This document shows, in pieces, positions 36,388 through 44,255 of a stretch of DNA of 64,000 nucleotides (position 1 is the first letter of the stretch; each line of letters starts with the position of its first letter). Under the pieces are notes generated by a model. The model was not told the origin of the DNA. It was given only the letters and a program-made list of their open reading frames with translations, and made no database searches. Source of the DNA: Domibacillus enclensis (GTDB taxonomy: Bacteria; Bacillota; Bacilli; Bacillales; Domibacillaceae); assembly GCF_900156125.1 (NCBI RefSeq), contig NZ_FTLX01000010.1, positions 42,618-106,617 on the forward strand, written 5' to 3'. The translations under genes were made by a program, and so were the position numbers.

Positions 36388-36549
36388 ATGAAAAGTACGG
36401 ATCGGACAAGAAAGATCGTCGACAATCTTACCCGGCTTGGAGTCAAAGCCACTGTAACGAAATCAAGAGAAGCGCTATGGAGCGCACTGCAAGGCGGAGG
36501 AGAAGCGAAAGGCAAGCTGAAAGTCATCACTTCCTGCCAGCCTGGATAA
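36388..36549 (+). CDS. Small basic protein, 53 residues
   Basis: ATG at 36388 follows AAAAAGGATGAG. The product is MKSTDRTRKIVDNL onward, basic, with predicted helices and a TRLGVKATVTKS strand, ending KVITSCQPG. It is preferred over the overlapping 63-codon frame (36378-36569), whose product is a run of Arg, Ser and His with poor coding character. It starts 42 bp after a perfect SigW-type promoter and ends 16 bp before the lipid kinase, so it is the first gene of that operon. Not recognised. Confidence 0.55.
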   Translation: MKSTDRTRKIVDNLTRLGVKATVTKSREALWSALQGGGEAKGKLKVITSCQPG

Positions 36550-36565
36550 GGAAGGAGAGATCATC

Positions 36566-37450
36566 ATGATATACGAGAAAGCGCTGCTTATATACAACGA
36601 ACAAGCTGGAAAAGGCTCGGTGCCTATCCACAAGCAAATTGTGCCAGCCCTTAAAGAGGCCGTGGAGTATATAGAAGAAAAAGTGATCTCGGCGCCGGGA
36701 GAAGGCGAGAAAATGTGCTATGAAAGCGGCAACCAGTATGATCTCATTGTCATTTATGGCGGTGATGGAACGGTTCATGAATGTGTAAATGGCATTGCGA
36801 GGCTGGAAAAACGGCCTTCAGTCGCTATCCTGCCCGGCGGAACGTGTAATGACTTCAGCCGGGCTCTTGGTGTGCCTGAGGATTTGGATGCGGCGTGCCG
36901 GCTTTTAAAAACCGGTGTTGCGCGCGAGACAGATCTGGGTGCCATGAACGACCGGTTTTTCGTTAATTTTTTCGGGATTGGCATGATTACGGATACGTCG
37001 GAGAACATTGATGAAAACAAAAAGACCATGATTGGCAAGATGAGCTATTATTTAAGCGCATTGGAAACGATTCGCAACCCCTCTTTCTTTCATTATATGA
37101 TTGAAGCGGATGGAATGAAACTCGAAGGAGAAGCCGTTATGGCGGTAGCGTTAAATGGGAATTACATCGGAACGGTGGATTTGCCCTTTGAAGCGGATCA
37201 TGAGGATGGATATCTGGATTTGATTATCGTAAAAGAAGCTGGTTTTCCACTCATCAAAGAGGTGATGCAGACGGAGAAAATTAAAACGACCGGCGAGCAC
37301 GCAGCCAACCTGGAGCACCATCGTGTCAAGTCCTTTACGATCAAGACAGACAGCCCGATGCGCATCGACATGGACGGAGAAGTTTATGCCGTTACACCAT
37401 CAGCATGCAGCATAAAGAAAAAGCACATCCGGTTTATTTGTCCCGCATGA
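36566..37450 (+). CDS. Diacylglycerol kinase family lipid kinase, second copy
   Basis: A 294-residue lipid kinase of the YegS/DagK type. The N-terminal LLIYNEQAGKG, catalytic IYGGDGTVHECVNGI near residue 70 and LPGGTCNDFSRAL near 92 match the family. The C-terminal domain ends with the conserved MRIDMDGEVY. An RBS (GGAAGGAGAG) precedes the ATG. Behind a SigW-type promoter, it probably takes part in envelope-stress lipid turnover. It is clearly diverged from the homologue at 29369. Confidence 0.87.
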   Translation: MIYEKALLIYNEQAGKGSVPIHKQIVPALKEAVEYIEEKVISAPGEGEKMCYESGNQYDLIVIYGGDGTVHECVNGIARLEKRPSVAILPGGTCNDFSRALGVPEDLDAACRLLKTGVARETDLGAMNDRFFVNFFGIGMITDTSENIDENKKTMIGKMSYYLSALETIRNPSFFHYMIEADGMKLEGEAVMAVALNGNYIGTVDLPFEADHEDGYLDLIIVKEAGFPLIKEVMQTEKIKTTGEHAANLEHHRVKSFTIKTDSPMRIDMDGEVYAVTPSACSIKKKHIRFICPA

Positions 37451-37455
37451 TAAAA

Positions 37456-37897
37456 GAGACCGAGACATAACAATCAGGGCAGCCATTGAATCCGAACAAT
37501 TTAGTAGCTGAAAGCCTTGCTTCTTCTTTTTTCTTGAAAAAGCACAAACAGGGGCTCCGGGCTGCCGGCTCCGCTTTTCTATGTGGCGAACGCTGAACCA
37601 GCCCAAAGTGCGTGGCTGTTTCAGCCTGTCCGCTCGTCACATGGAAGTCTCCGCCGGCCTCCCTGCGCCCGTGGTGGTTCTAATAAGACAAGGAAAACAC
37701 AGGTGCTGAAAACGGCTTGCTTTCAGCGGTTAACGAGCAGCTTTATGAGCAGAAGCTTCTCTTTTTCTCATGATGTGGAAGGGCAGGATAGCTTGTTTTT
37801 TCCCGTTCATGACGCTCTTGTTTGGGTTTTACCAGTTGCTTGTCCTCCCCACTAAGGGCGGCTGGCGCAGGACGAAGACTCGGGAGGGATCAGCGGG
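37456..37897 (-). repeat. Interspersed repeat, copy 3, left part (inverted; B, linker and end of A)
   Basis: Inverted relative to copy 1. Positions 37529-37683 match palindrome B (8682-8835) with about six differences in 150. The linker (about 37690-37825) is recognisable but much diverged. From 37825 the right arm of palindrome A begins. The match stops at 37897, where the insertion sequence starts, and resumes at 39590. No gene is seen here; short frames are by-products of the repeat. Confidence 0.85.
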
Positions 37898-38006
37898 GAA
37901 GCTGCTGAAAAAGTCTCGTGTTATTTGGCAAAGAAGAATGATTTTATACTCTTCTTTGCTTTTTTCTTTTATAATTGAAGAAATGACATGAAACGAGGTG
38001 GTTTTC

Positions 38007-39488
38007 ATGCTTCAAAAACAGAGCACGCCTGCTGACAGCCCTTATATGGCTCTTTATGACCTAGTTGTCCCAAAAGACCACTTACTCCGCAGAATGAAAG
38101 AACTTGTCGATTTTTCTTTTATTTATGATGAACTCAAATCAAAATACTCCGATGACCAGGGGCGCCCGGCTGTCTGTCCGATCCGCATGTTCAAATACCT
38201 AATCCTGAAAGCGCATTCTAAATTATCGGATGCCGATCTTGTGGAACGCGTACAAGTTGACATGGCCTTTAAGTATTTTCTGGACATGGCGCCAGAAGAA
38301 AAAGCCATTGACTCCACCTCTCTCACCACGTTTCGTCGCTTACGCCTGCAGGATGTGCTGCTTTTAGATATACTTCTTCAAAAAACGGTTGAAATAGCCA
38401 TTGAACAAGGTGTTCTGAAAAGCGGAATACTCATTGTGGATGCCACTCATACGGCCTCACGCTACCAGAAAAAATCTCCGAAAGAAAATCTAGCGGAAAA
38501 AGCCCGGCTGGTCCGCAAAACGGTTTATCAGTTTAATGAGTCAATGAAAGAAGCTTTTCCTGCGAAGGCGTCCTCTCAGGACATCCAGGAAGAAATCCGT
38601 TATTGCGAGCGTCTGGTGGAGACGATTGAAGACCATCCTGGTCTTCTTCAAATGCCGGCTGTCCGCGAAAAGGTGAATGTGCTGAAAGAAGCCGTTGATG
38701 ACTGCCAGGAACAGCTTCACTATTCCGCAGATAAGGATGCAAGGACAGGTTATAAATCAAAAGACCATTCTTTCTTCGGCTATAAAACACATCTTATCAT
38801 GAGTGATGAGCGGATTATTACGGCAGCGGCTGTCACATCCGGTGAAAAGAGTGACGGTCCCTATCTAAAAGAGCTGGTGGAAAAAAGCCGGCGTGCCGGC
38901 GTGAACGTGGAAGCGGTTGTAGGGGATACGGCTTATTCCGGGAAAGAAAACTTGCTCTATGCCAAGGAAGAAGGAAAGGAATTTCATCTTGCAGCACCGC
39001 TCCATCCCGTCATTACTCGTGGTGGCCACCGCCCCATCAATCAGGGATTTGTCTTTAATAAGGATGCGGACACGTATGCGTGCCCAGCTGATCATTTGGC
39101 TGTAGAGAAAAAGATCAAGCCCCGAAAAGCGGGTTCTTCCGAAAACGCACAATTGAAGTATTTCTTTGACGTGGAAATCTGCAAGGTCTGTCCTTTAAAA
39201 GAGGGCTGCTATAAGGAAGGTGCTAAAACCAAAATCTTTGCCATTTCATTGAAGTCAGAAGAACATGCGAAGCAGGAGGCTTTTCAGGAAAGCGATGCGT
39301 TCAAAGAGCTTTATAAAGTGCGCTATAAAATTGAAGCGAAAAACAGCGAAATAAAAAATCGTCATGGTCATAAAAAAGCCCATTCAACGGGCTTATTTGG
39401 GATGCAAATACAGGCGAGTGCCACGCTATTTACGGTCAATATAAAACGAATTATCAAGCTTATCGATGAAAAAGGAAAAGAAAAATAG
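38007..39488 (+). CDS. IS1182-family transposase
   Basis: A 493-residue DDE transposase. The N-terminal domain (MALYDLVVPKDHLLRRM, LERVQVDMAFKYFL-like region) is the InsH-type N-terminal domain. The catalytic aspartates are probably in LIVDATHTAS and VVGDTAYSGKENL, and the Glu in RYKIEAKNSEIKNRHG. Four or more cysteines (EICKVCPLKEGCYKEG) form a zinc-ribbon-like insert typical of the family. ATG at 38007 follows GAGGTGG; a GTG at 37998 overlaps the RBS. The gene fills the IS and ends before a strong terminator. Confidence 0.95.
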   Translation: MLQKQSTPADSPYMALYDLVVPKDHLLRRMKELVDFSFIYDELKSKYSDDQGRPAVCPIRMFKYLILKAHSKLSDADLVERVQVDMAFKYFLDMAPEEKAIDSTSLTTFRRLRLQDVLLLDILLQKTVEIAIEQGVLKSGILIVDATHTASRYQKKSPKENLAEKARLVRKTVYQFNESMKEAFPAKASSQDIQEEIRYCERLVETIEDHPGLLQMPAVREKVNVLKEAVDDCQEQLHYSADKDARTGYKSKDHSFFGYKTHLIMSDERIITAAAVTSGEKSDGPYLKELVEKSRRAGVNVEAVVGDTAYSGKENLLYAKEEGKEFHLAAPLHPVITRGGHRPINQGFVFNKDADTYACPADHLAVEKKIKPRKAGSSENAQLKYFFDVEICKVCPLKEGCYKEGAKTKIFAISLKSEEHAKQEAFQESDAFKELYKVRYKIEAKNSEIKNRHGHKKAHSTGLFGMQIQASATLFTVNIKRIIKLIDEKGKEK

Positions 39489-39491
39489 AAG

Positions 39492-39536
39492 AAAAAGGGC
39501 GTATACATCCATTTTATGGATGTATACGCCCTTTTT
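39492..39536 (+). terminator. Terminator of the transposase gene
   Basis: A stem of about 21 bp with a 3-nt loop (AAAAAGGGCGTATACATCC against its complement) followed by T runs. It also shields the element from outside transcription. Confidence 0.92.
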
Positions 39537-39589
39537 TCTTTTATCACCTTGTCATGTAATCCTTAAAACCTGACTTTTTCAGCAACTTC

Positions 39590-39740
39590 GATCAGCGGGT
39601 TAGGTGAGATCCACTTTTGGAGCGCCCGCGACAAAAGTTAGCTCACCGCCCGCCCCTCCGAACGCGAAGTCCTGCAGAAGCCGCCCGGACTGTGTTCGCG
39701 CAAGCGCTTTTTCTAAAGGGCTCATCATCTTCAAAATCAA
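39590..39740 (-). repeat. Interspersed repeat, copy 3, right part (rest of palindrome A)
   Basis: Continues palindrome A in inverted orientation after the IS: CTCACC, the loop, and the left arm GTCCTGC...CCGCCC. It ends near 39710-39740 with weaker similarity. The linking base changes (one near the loop reads GCGCCCGCGAC) show some divergence from copies 1 and 2. Confidence 0.85.
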
Positions 39741-39744
39741 AAAA

Positions 39745-39789
39745 GAAAGCCGAACACATGCGATATTTTCGCACCCTCATTCGGCTTTC
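39745..39789. terminator. Terminator between the repeat and the DedA gene
   Basis: GAAAGCCGAA pairs with TTCGGCTTTC across a 25-nt loop. It probably ends the minus-strand DedA transcript. The remaining bases to 39870 show no gene. Confidence 0.7.
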
Positions 39790-39870
39790 TCTTCTATTCA
39801 AAACCTTCTGTACCAAGCTCTTCGTGTTATTAAAGAGCGGGTTTGTCAATGAAACCCATAGATCATGTTT

Positions 39871-40488
39871 TTAAACCGAGCGGCTGCGGAATTTTTTTAC
39901 GATCCAGATAACGGCTGCGATAAATATAACAGCCAGTATCGCGTAAACGATATTCGAGTAAACGTCCATGTATTCAACGACTGTATGCCATGAATCGGCA
40001 AAAGCAGCGCCTAAGTTAACAAGAATGGTGTTCCAGATCAGCGTTCCGGCTGTTGTGAACAGAAGGAACAGCACAAAGTTCATGTTGGACATGCCGGCAG
40101 GGATGGAAATCAAGCTGCGAATAAGCGGAATCATCCGGCATAAAAATACCGTCCACACGCCGTACTTATCAAACCACGCATCCGCTCTGTGAATATCCTC
40201 TTTTTTAACCCGCAGAAATTTGCCGTATCGCTCAATCATTTTTTCTAAATTTTCAACATCCATTAACAGTCCGATTCCGTAAAGAATAACCGCGCCCAAA
40301 ACGGAGCCAGCTGTGGAAGCCAATATGACGCCGGTCACCGTTAAGTCGGTTTGTCCGGTCATGACGCCGCCAAATGTGAGGATGACTTCAGACGGGATCG
40401 GTGGGAATAAATTTTCAAGTGCAATTAAGAAAAACACACCCCACAGCCCATACTGCTCCATCATCGAGATAATCCAGTTTTCCATAGT
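39871..40488 (-). CDS. DedA-family membrane protein
   Basis: A 205-residue DedA/SNARE-associated protein with about five membrane helices and the family motif ENLFPPIPSEVILTFGG plus FLCRMIPLIRSLISIPAGM. DedA proteins act as membrane phospholipid or undecaprenyl-phosphate flippases in studied cases. ATG at 40488 follows AAAGGA; the 41 codons before it lack family features. It is the last of four minus-strand genes and is separated from ykoN by a terminator. Confidence 0.9.
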   Translation of the reverse strand, partial: TMENWIISMMEQYGLWGVFFLIALENLFPPIPSEVILTFGGVMTGQTDLTVTGVILASTAGSVLGAVILYGIGLLMDVENLEKMIERYGKFLRVKKEDIHRADAWFDKYGVWTVFLCRMIPLIRSLISIPAGMSNMNFVLFLLFTTAGTLIWNTILVNLGAAFADSWHTVVEYMDVYSNIVYAILAVIFIAAVIWIVKKFRSRSV

Positions 40489-40569
40489 CGTTCCTTTCTC
40501 ATGAAGAAATTTTTTCACTTCGGTTGACATTATAGCACGGATGCTTTCAGGTTCACTAACGAAAAGAAA

Positions 40570-40590
40570 AGACCCGCTTTTAAAGCGGGA
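40570..40590 (-). terminator. Terminator whose loop is the stop codon of the glycosyltransferase gene
   Basis: On the minus strand CCCGCTT-TAA-AAGCGGG, followed by TCTTTTCTTTTC. The three-base loop is exactly the TAA stop codon (40580-40582). Confidence 0.85.
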
Positions 40591-41698
40591 CGGAAGAAGA
40601 GGTCTTGCCAAAAATAGCGGTCAGTGTCATCGTAAGTGTTTGTTCCCGTTCGAGGCTGTACTGGTCGAGCCGCTTTTTCCATTTGTTTCTTTCGATGTCA
40701 CTGTCGATAATGGAGGTAATCTGCTTCTCGATTGGAACGTGATCGGTTAATTCGTAAATCAATTCCCTCTTTTTTAAATAATCTGCATTAAATTCTTCCT
40801 GGCCCGGCAATGCACCGGAAATAAAAACCGGCAATTCCTTTTCCAACACTTCGCTGACGGTAATGCCGCCCGGTTTTGTGATGATAGCGGAGGCCTCTTC
40901 ATAAAACTGATTCATTTCTTCGCGGCTGCTCATATAAGGAAGCGCCTTAATGCGAGGGTTATGAAGCTGCTCAATTTGTGCGCGAAGCTTTTCATTATGA
41001 CCGCACAGCACTTTGTACGTATAGGAGAGGGAATGATTATTTAAATGGTGAAGCACTTTTTCTAATTGGCCCAGTCCGCTGTTTCCACCGGCAATTAAAA
41101 TAGAGCGATGCTTTTTATGCGTATGGTCCACTTCAAAGGAGGGGTGGACGGGAATGCCGGTTACATACACACGGTTTGTTTGAACGCCGAGACGAACGAG
41201 CCATTTTTTCGCTTCTAAATGCGGAACGAAATGATAATCAATGTGCCGCTTTCCCCAGACATCGCTGACGAAAAAGTCCGTATACACATTGATCACCGGC
41301 ACGTTCACTTTTTTCTGGCGCTTTAAATGATTTAAGAGCTTGGACGGGTAGCTGTGTGTACAAATAATATAGTCCGGACGCTCTTTTTCAATAAAACGAG
41401 CCAGCCGAAACTCAAAATATTTGTCCCACACATGAAGCGGCATTTGCTCGCTCCTGCGTCCATCCGGTGTATAAATAAATGATTTATAGAATTTACTGTA
41501 GGATTCGGGTTTTTTGCTGATCCATTGCATGTACATTTTTGATACGACGGACTCCAGCGACTCGTGACAGTAGCTTAGTATATCGACAGTTTGAATGTGA
41601 GCATCAGGGCGGATCGAGCTTATGTGTTCAATAACGGCTTCCGCTGCTTTATGATGACCCGACGAAAGACGAAATAAAGGAAGCACAATAATTTTCAT
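40580..41698 (-). CDS. Glycosyltransferase of the MGDG-synthase/UgtP type (YkoN-like)
   Basis: A 372-residue GT-B glycosyltransferase. The N-terminal half matches MGDG-synthase proteins (PLFRLSSGHHKAAEAVIEHI, DYIICTHSYPSKLLNHL, VINVYTDFFVSDVWGKRHIDYHFVP) and the C-terminal half has the donor site (ILIAGGNSGLGQLEKV, AIITKPGGITVSEVLE). UgtP/YkoN-type enzymes add glucose or galactose to diacylglycerol or related lipids. It is downstream of a DedA gene with a 15-bp gap. The arrangement with DedA and a polysaccharide deacetylase suggests cell-envelope glycolipid work. Confidence 0.85.
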   Translation of the reverse strand: MKIIVLPLFRLSSGHHKAAEAVIEHISSIRPDAHIQTVDILSYCHESLESVVSKMYMQWISKKPESYSKFYKSFIYTPDGRRSEQMPLHVWDKYFEFRLARFIEKERPDYIICTHSYPSKLLNHLKRQKKVNVPVINVYTDFFVSDVWGKRHIDYHFVPHLEAKKWLVRLGVQTNRVYVTGIPVHPSFEVDHTHKKHRSILIAGGNSGLGQLEKVLHHLNNHSLSYTYKVLCGHNEKLRAQIEQLHNPRIKALPYMSSREEMNQFYEEASAIITKPGGITVSEVLEKELPVFISGALPGQEEFNADYLKKRELIYELTDHVPIEKQITSIIDSDIERNKWKKRLDQYSLEREQTLTMTLTAIFGKTSSSVPL

Positions 41699-41713
41699 AT
41701 CAATTTGACTCCT

Positions 41714-42298
41714 TTAACGGCGGGAATGTGACGATTTTTTCCATTTGAATAAGAGATGGCCAACGAATAAAAGAAAAAACAGTGCACCGGCAGCGGCTAA
41801 ATATTCTGGTTCAATCCGAATATAAGAGCTAATTAAAAAACCGGCAGACATATACATGAATACCCATATAAAAGCCCCTAAAACAGAGAGGGCAAGGAAA
41901 CCGGGGATGGAGAATTTGGCAATGCCAGCAAAATAAGGGTTAAACTGACGCACCCCGGGAACAAAAAACCCCGCTAGAAGCGACCGTGATAAGTCCCAAT
42001 GCATGATTGACTTTCGTAGCCTTTTTTTTGTTACGCCTAAATATTTTCCATACCGATCAAGCAGCGGCTGGCCAATAATCCGGCCAAGTGTATAGCTGAT
42101 GACCATGCCTGTTACTGTGCCGCCCATCAGTGCCAAAAGAGCGCCGGAAAAAGAAATCGATCCGTTTTTAGCGAGCATGCCTACGTATACATACAGGCTT
42201 TCTTCAGGAACGGGAATGCCGACAATGCCAAAAATGCCGGCCGCAAACAAAATAGCATATCCATATTTAGCTAAATAAGCAATAACTAATGATTCCAT
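41714..42298 (-). CDS. DedA-family membrane protein (YkoX-like)
   Basis: A 194-residue DedA-family protein with five or six membrane helices. The family motif is FGIVGIPVPEESLYVYVG, and the second re-entrant motif is FFVPGVRQFNPYFAGIAKF. It follows the deacetylase gene by 38 bp and precedes the YkoN-like gene. YkoN and YkoX are both known in B. subtilis, so this is probably an old pairing. Another DedA homologue lies at 39871. Confidence 0.88.
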   Translation of the reverse strand: MESLVIAYLAKYGYAILFAAGIFGIVGIPVPEESLYVYVGMLAKNGSISFSGALLALMGGTVTGMVISYTLGRIIGQPLLDRYGKYLGVTKKRLRKSIMHWDLSRSLLAGFFVPGVRQFNPYFAGIAKFSIPGFLALSVLGAFIWVFMYMSAGFLISSYIRIEPEYLAAAGALFFLLFVGHLLFKWKKSSHSRR

Positions 42299-42336
42299 AA
42301 TTGTTTCACTCCAAAAATAAACCGGCTGTGGTCAGG

Positions 42337-43041
42337 TTAGGTCGTTTTGAACAAGGTGCTCACCGTCACAAATAAAAAATGGGAAGAGGCCTGATCTGAT
42401 AAAAACAGGCGAAGCGCCTCTATCATGACGAGCGGTGCTTCTTCAAAAGCACCGGCTGTTTCGCCGCTGTCATGCAATGTGATGACCGCACCGTTGGATC
42501 GAGCCAGCCGCAGCTTGCATGCGAGCTTTTCCGCCGTCATCTTTTCCTTCCAGTCTCCTGGAATCGAGGTCCACATAACGGTGTCGAAACCGCGGGCAGC
42601 CCGGAGAGTAAATGGATTAAAATGACCCCACGGCGGCCGGTAGTAAACGACTGAATTTCCTGTAATGGACTGTACGCTTTGAGCAGAACGCTCAAGCTGC
42701 TTTTGAAGAGCAGCCGGTGTTAACGTCCAATTCGACCGATGCTCATGGTGGTGAATGCCGATTTCGTGCCCTTCAACTTCCATTCTACGTATTAAGTCAG
42801 GATAAAGTTTCGCTTTTTCTCCAAGGACAAAAAAGGTGGCTTTAACATTATATTGCTTTAACAGGTCTAATAGAAGAGGTGTGTATGCCGGGTGAGGGCC
42901 ATCATCAAACGTTAAAGCGATTTCTTCGCGGCCGGGTCCGCGTTTTTTCACCCCTTTAGCGAATGTTCGTGCATAAACAGTAGGCAGCACCGTCCAGGAG
43001 GCTGCAAGAAAAACACCGGCAGTGATCAACTTTTTCATAGT
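42337..43041 (-). CDS. Polysaccharide deacetylase family protein, secreted
   Basis: A 234-residue protein. A signal peptide (MKKLITAGVFLAASWTVLPTVYA) is followed by a NodB-fold carbohydrate esterase 4 domain. The metal and catalytic site is visible: TFDDGPH near residue 46 and HHHEHRSNW near 100. The arginine in YYRPPWGHF and the final LHDSGE are also present. Such enzymes deacetylate peptidoglycan or other surface sugars. ATG at 43041 follows GGAG. It heads the deacetylase-DedA-YkoN operon. Confidence 0.87.
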   Translation of the reverse strand, partial: TMKKLITAGVFLAASWTVLPTVYARTFAKGVKKRGPGREEIALTFDDGPHPAYTPLLLDLLKQYNVKATFFVLGEKAKLYPDLIRRMEVEGHEIGIHHHEHRSNWTLTPAALQKQLERSAQSVQSITGNSVVYYRPPWGHFNPFTLRAARGFDTVMWTSIPGDWKEKMTAEKLACKLRLARSNGAVITLHDSGETAGAFEEAPLVMIEALRLFLSDQASSHFLFVTVSTLFKTT

Positions 43042-43072
43042 GAAACTCCATTTCCAGAAGGTGTGTCCGTCT

Positions 43073-43101
43073 ATTATAATTCTGACGGAACGAAAAAACA
43101 A
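43073..43101 (-). promoter_or_regulatory. SigA promoter of the deacetylase operon
   Basis: On the minus strand TTGTTT (43096-43101), 17 bp, TATAAT (43073-43078). Confidence 0.65.
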
Positions 43102-43123
43102 AAGGACATTGCGTGTCATCAAA

Positions 43124-43150
43124 AGAAAAAGCCCGCACTCGGCGGGTTTT
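43124..43150 (-). terminator. Terminator after the CorC-like gene
   Basis: CCCGC, 5-nt loop, GCGGG, then a T-rich tract on the minus strand, just after the stop codon at 43153. Confidence 0.8.
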
Positions 43151-43152
43151 CT

Positions 43153-44058
43153 TTAGGCGTTATGGGGCTCTGCCAGCACGATGGCGGCAGAGCTTTCTGA
43201 AGAGTGATCGGCTTCTGGCTCCGGTATGCGCTGAATCTCGACGTGCCGGATTTGGTGGTCCTCCATTTGCAAGACGGTAAACAGGAATCCATTATGTTCG
43301 ATCGATTCACCTGGCTGGATATCGTAATTTTCCGTTAACACCCATCCGCCAAGCGTATCAACGTCCTCATCATTCATCTCGATCCGAAGAAGCTGAGCGG
43401 TTTCAGCAACCGGCATTTTACTGCTGGCGATATAATGAACTTCACCGATCTGCTGGATAAGCGGCGGTTCTGCGACATCAAATTCGTCATACAAGTCTCC
43501 TACGATTACTTCAACAATATCCTCCGATGTGACAATGCCCGCTGTACCGCCGTATTCATTAATGAGCATAACCATCTGCGTGCGGTCTGCCTGCATTTTT
43601 GACAGCAGTTCATGTACAGGGGTAGAGTCGATCATGCGGGTCATCGGCCGGACAAAATGCTTGATGCTTTTTGAGCCGACGACAGGGTCCGTTACGTACT
43701 CAGCGATGACTTCCTTGAAATTGACAAATCCAATAATCCGGTCCTTGTCTCCATCTGCCACAGGGTACCGGGTAAACTTGGTTTCGCGGAATAAAGAAAT
43801 ACAGTCACGGACGGTATCTTCTTGTTCAAAGTAAACCATCTCCGTCCGGGGCACCATCACTTCGGTGGCGGTCCGGTTTTCAAGAAGCGATAGATGATTC
43901 TCATGCTCCGCGCCGCTTAATTCAGCAAGCAGGGCTGATGAACGCCCTCTCGAGGGGGGTTCTCCTGGTTCAGTTGATTCTTTCCGTTTTACATAGCGAA
44001 TGGCTGTAAATGACAACGCCAAAAGGATAACAGCAATAAGCCCAATCCATATGTCCAA
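43153..44058 (-). CDS. CorC/CNNM-type CBS-domain protein lacking the DUF21 membrane domain
   Basis: A 301-residue protein. One N-terminal membrane helix (residues 4-22) is followed directly by the CBS pair (VMVPRTEMVYFEQEDTVRDCI, YPVADGDKDRIIGFVNFKE) and a C-terminal CorC_HlyC domain (VDTLGGWVLTENYDI). Complete CNNM-type magnesium exporters carry a three- to four-helix DUF21 domain before the CBS pair; here it is missing. A TTG start follows AAGGAG. It sits next to mgtE with a 197-bp gap that has no gene, only a small hairpin near 44237-44250. Confidence 0.85.
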   Translation of the reverse strand: MDIWIGLIAVILLALSFTAIRYVKRKESTEPGEPPSRGRSSALLAELSGAEHENHLSLLENRTATEVMVPRTEMVYFEQEDTVRDCISLFRETKFTRYPVADGDKDRIIGFVNFKEVIAEYVTDPVVGSKSIKHFVRPMTRMIDSTPVHELLSKMQADRTQMVMLINEYGGTAGIVTSEDIVEVIVGDLYDEFDVAEPPLIQQIGEVHYIASSKMPVAETAQLLRIEMNDEDVDTLGGWVLTENYDIQPGESIEHNGFLFTVLQMEDHQIRHVEIQRIPEPEADHSSESSAAIVLAEPHNA

Positions 44059-44255
44059 TCAGATTTCTCCTTCCGCTCGTGCGAAAGAAGAAGTCACCTC
44101 CTATTAAATATGATGATCAAAAATGAAAAACCGGCAGTGTGCACAAAACGATTTACCGTCAATGTCCCATTTGATCACCCGCTTTCTCCATCGTTTCTCT
44201 GTTATTTTATTTTATTATATTAGAGGCAGATAATTCGGTCAAACCGAAGAACTTT

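Larger units (their letters stand above)
37898..39589 (+). mobile_element. IS1182-family insertion sequence with intact target duplication
   Basis: The element is 1692 bp. Terminal inverted repeats are GAAGCTGCTGAAAAAGTC (37898-37915) and its near-complement ending GCAACTTC (39572-39589), 17 of 18 matching. The 10-bp direct repeat GATCAGCGGG flanks it (37888-37897 and 39590-39599). The uninterrupted target in copy 2 has a single GATCAGCGGG-equivalent, confirming the duplication. The transposase frame is intact, so the element may be active and its insertion recent. Confidence 0.92.

Noticed and set aside
36378..36569. 63-codon plus-strand frame
   Set aside because: It overlaps the 53-residue gene in another frame, and its product is a low-quality Arg/Ser/His run.
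37583..37855. Frame of 90 codons in repeat copy 3 and its antisense partners
   Set aside because: Same cause: it lies in module B of the repeat, and the matching frame in copy 1 is on the opposite strand with a different end.
44237..44250. Terminator after mgtE (TTCGGT/ACCGAA)
   Set aside because: Six-base stem with a 3-nt loop and no clear T run on the minus strand; too weak to call.
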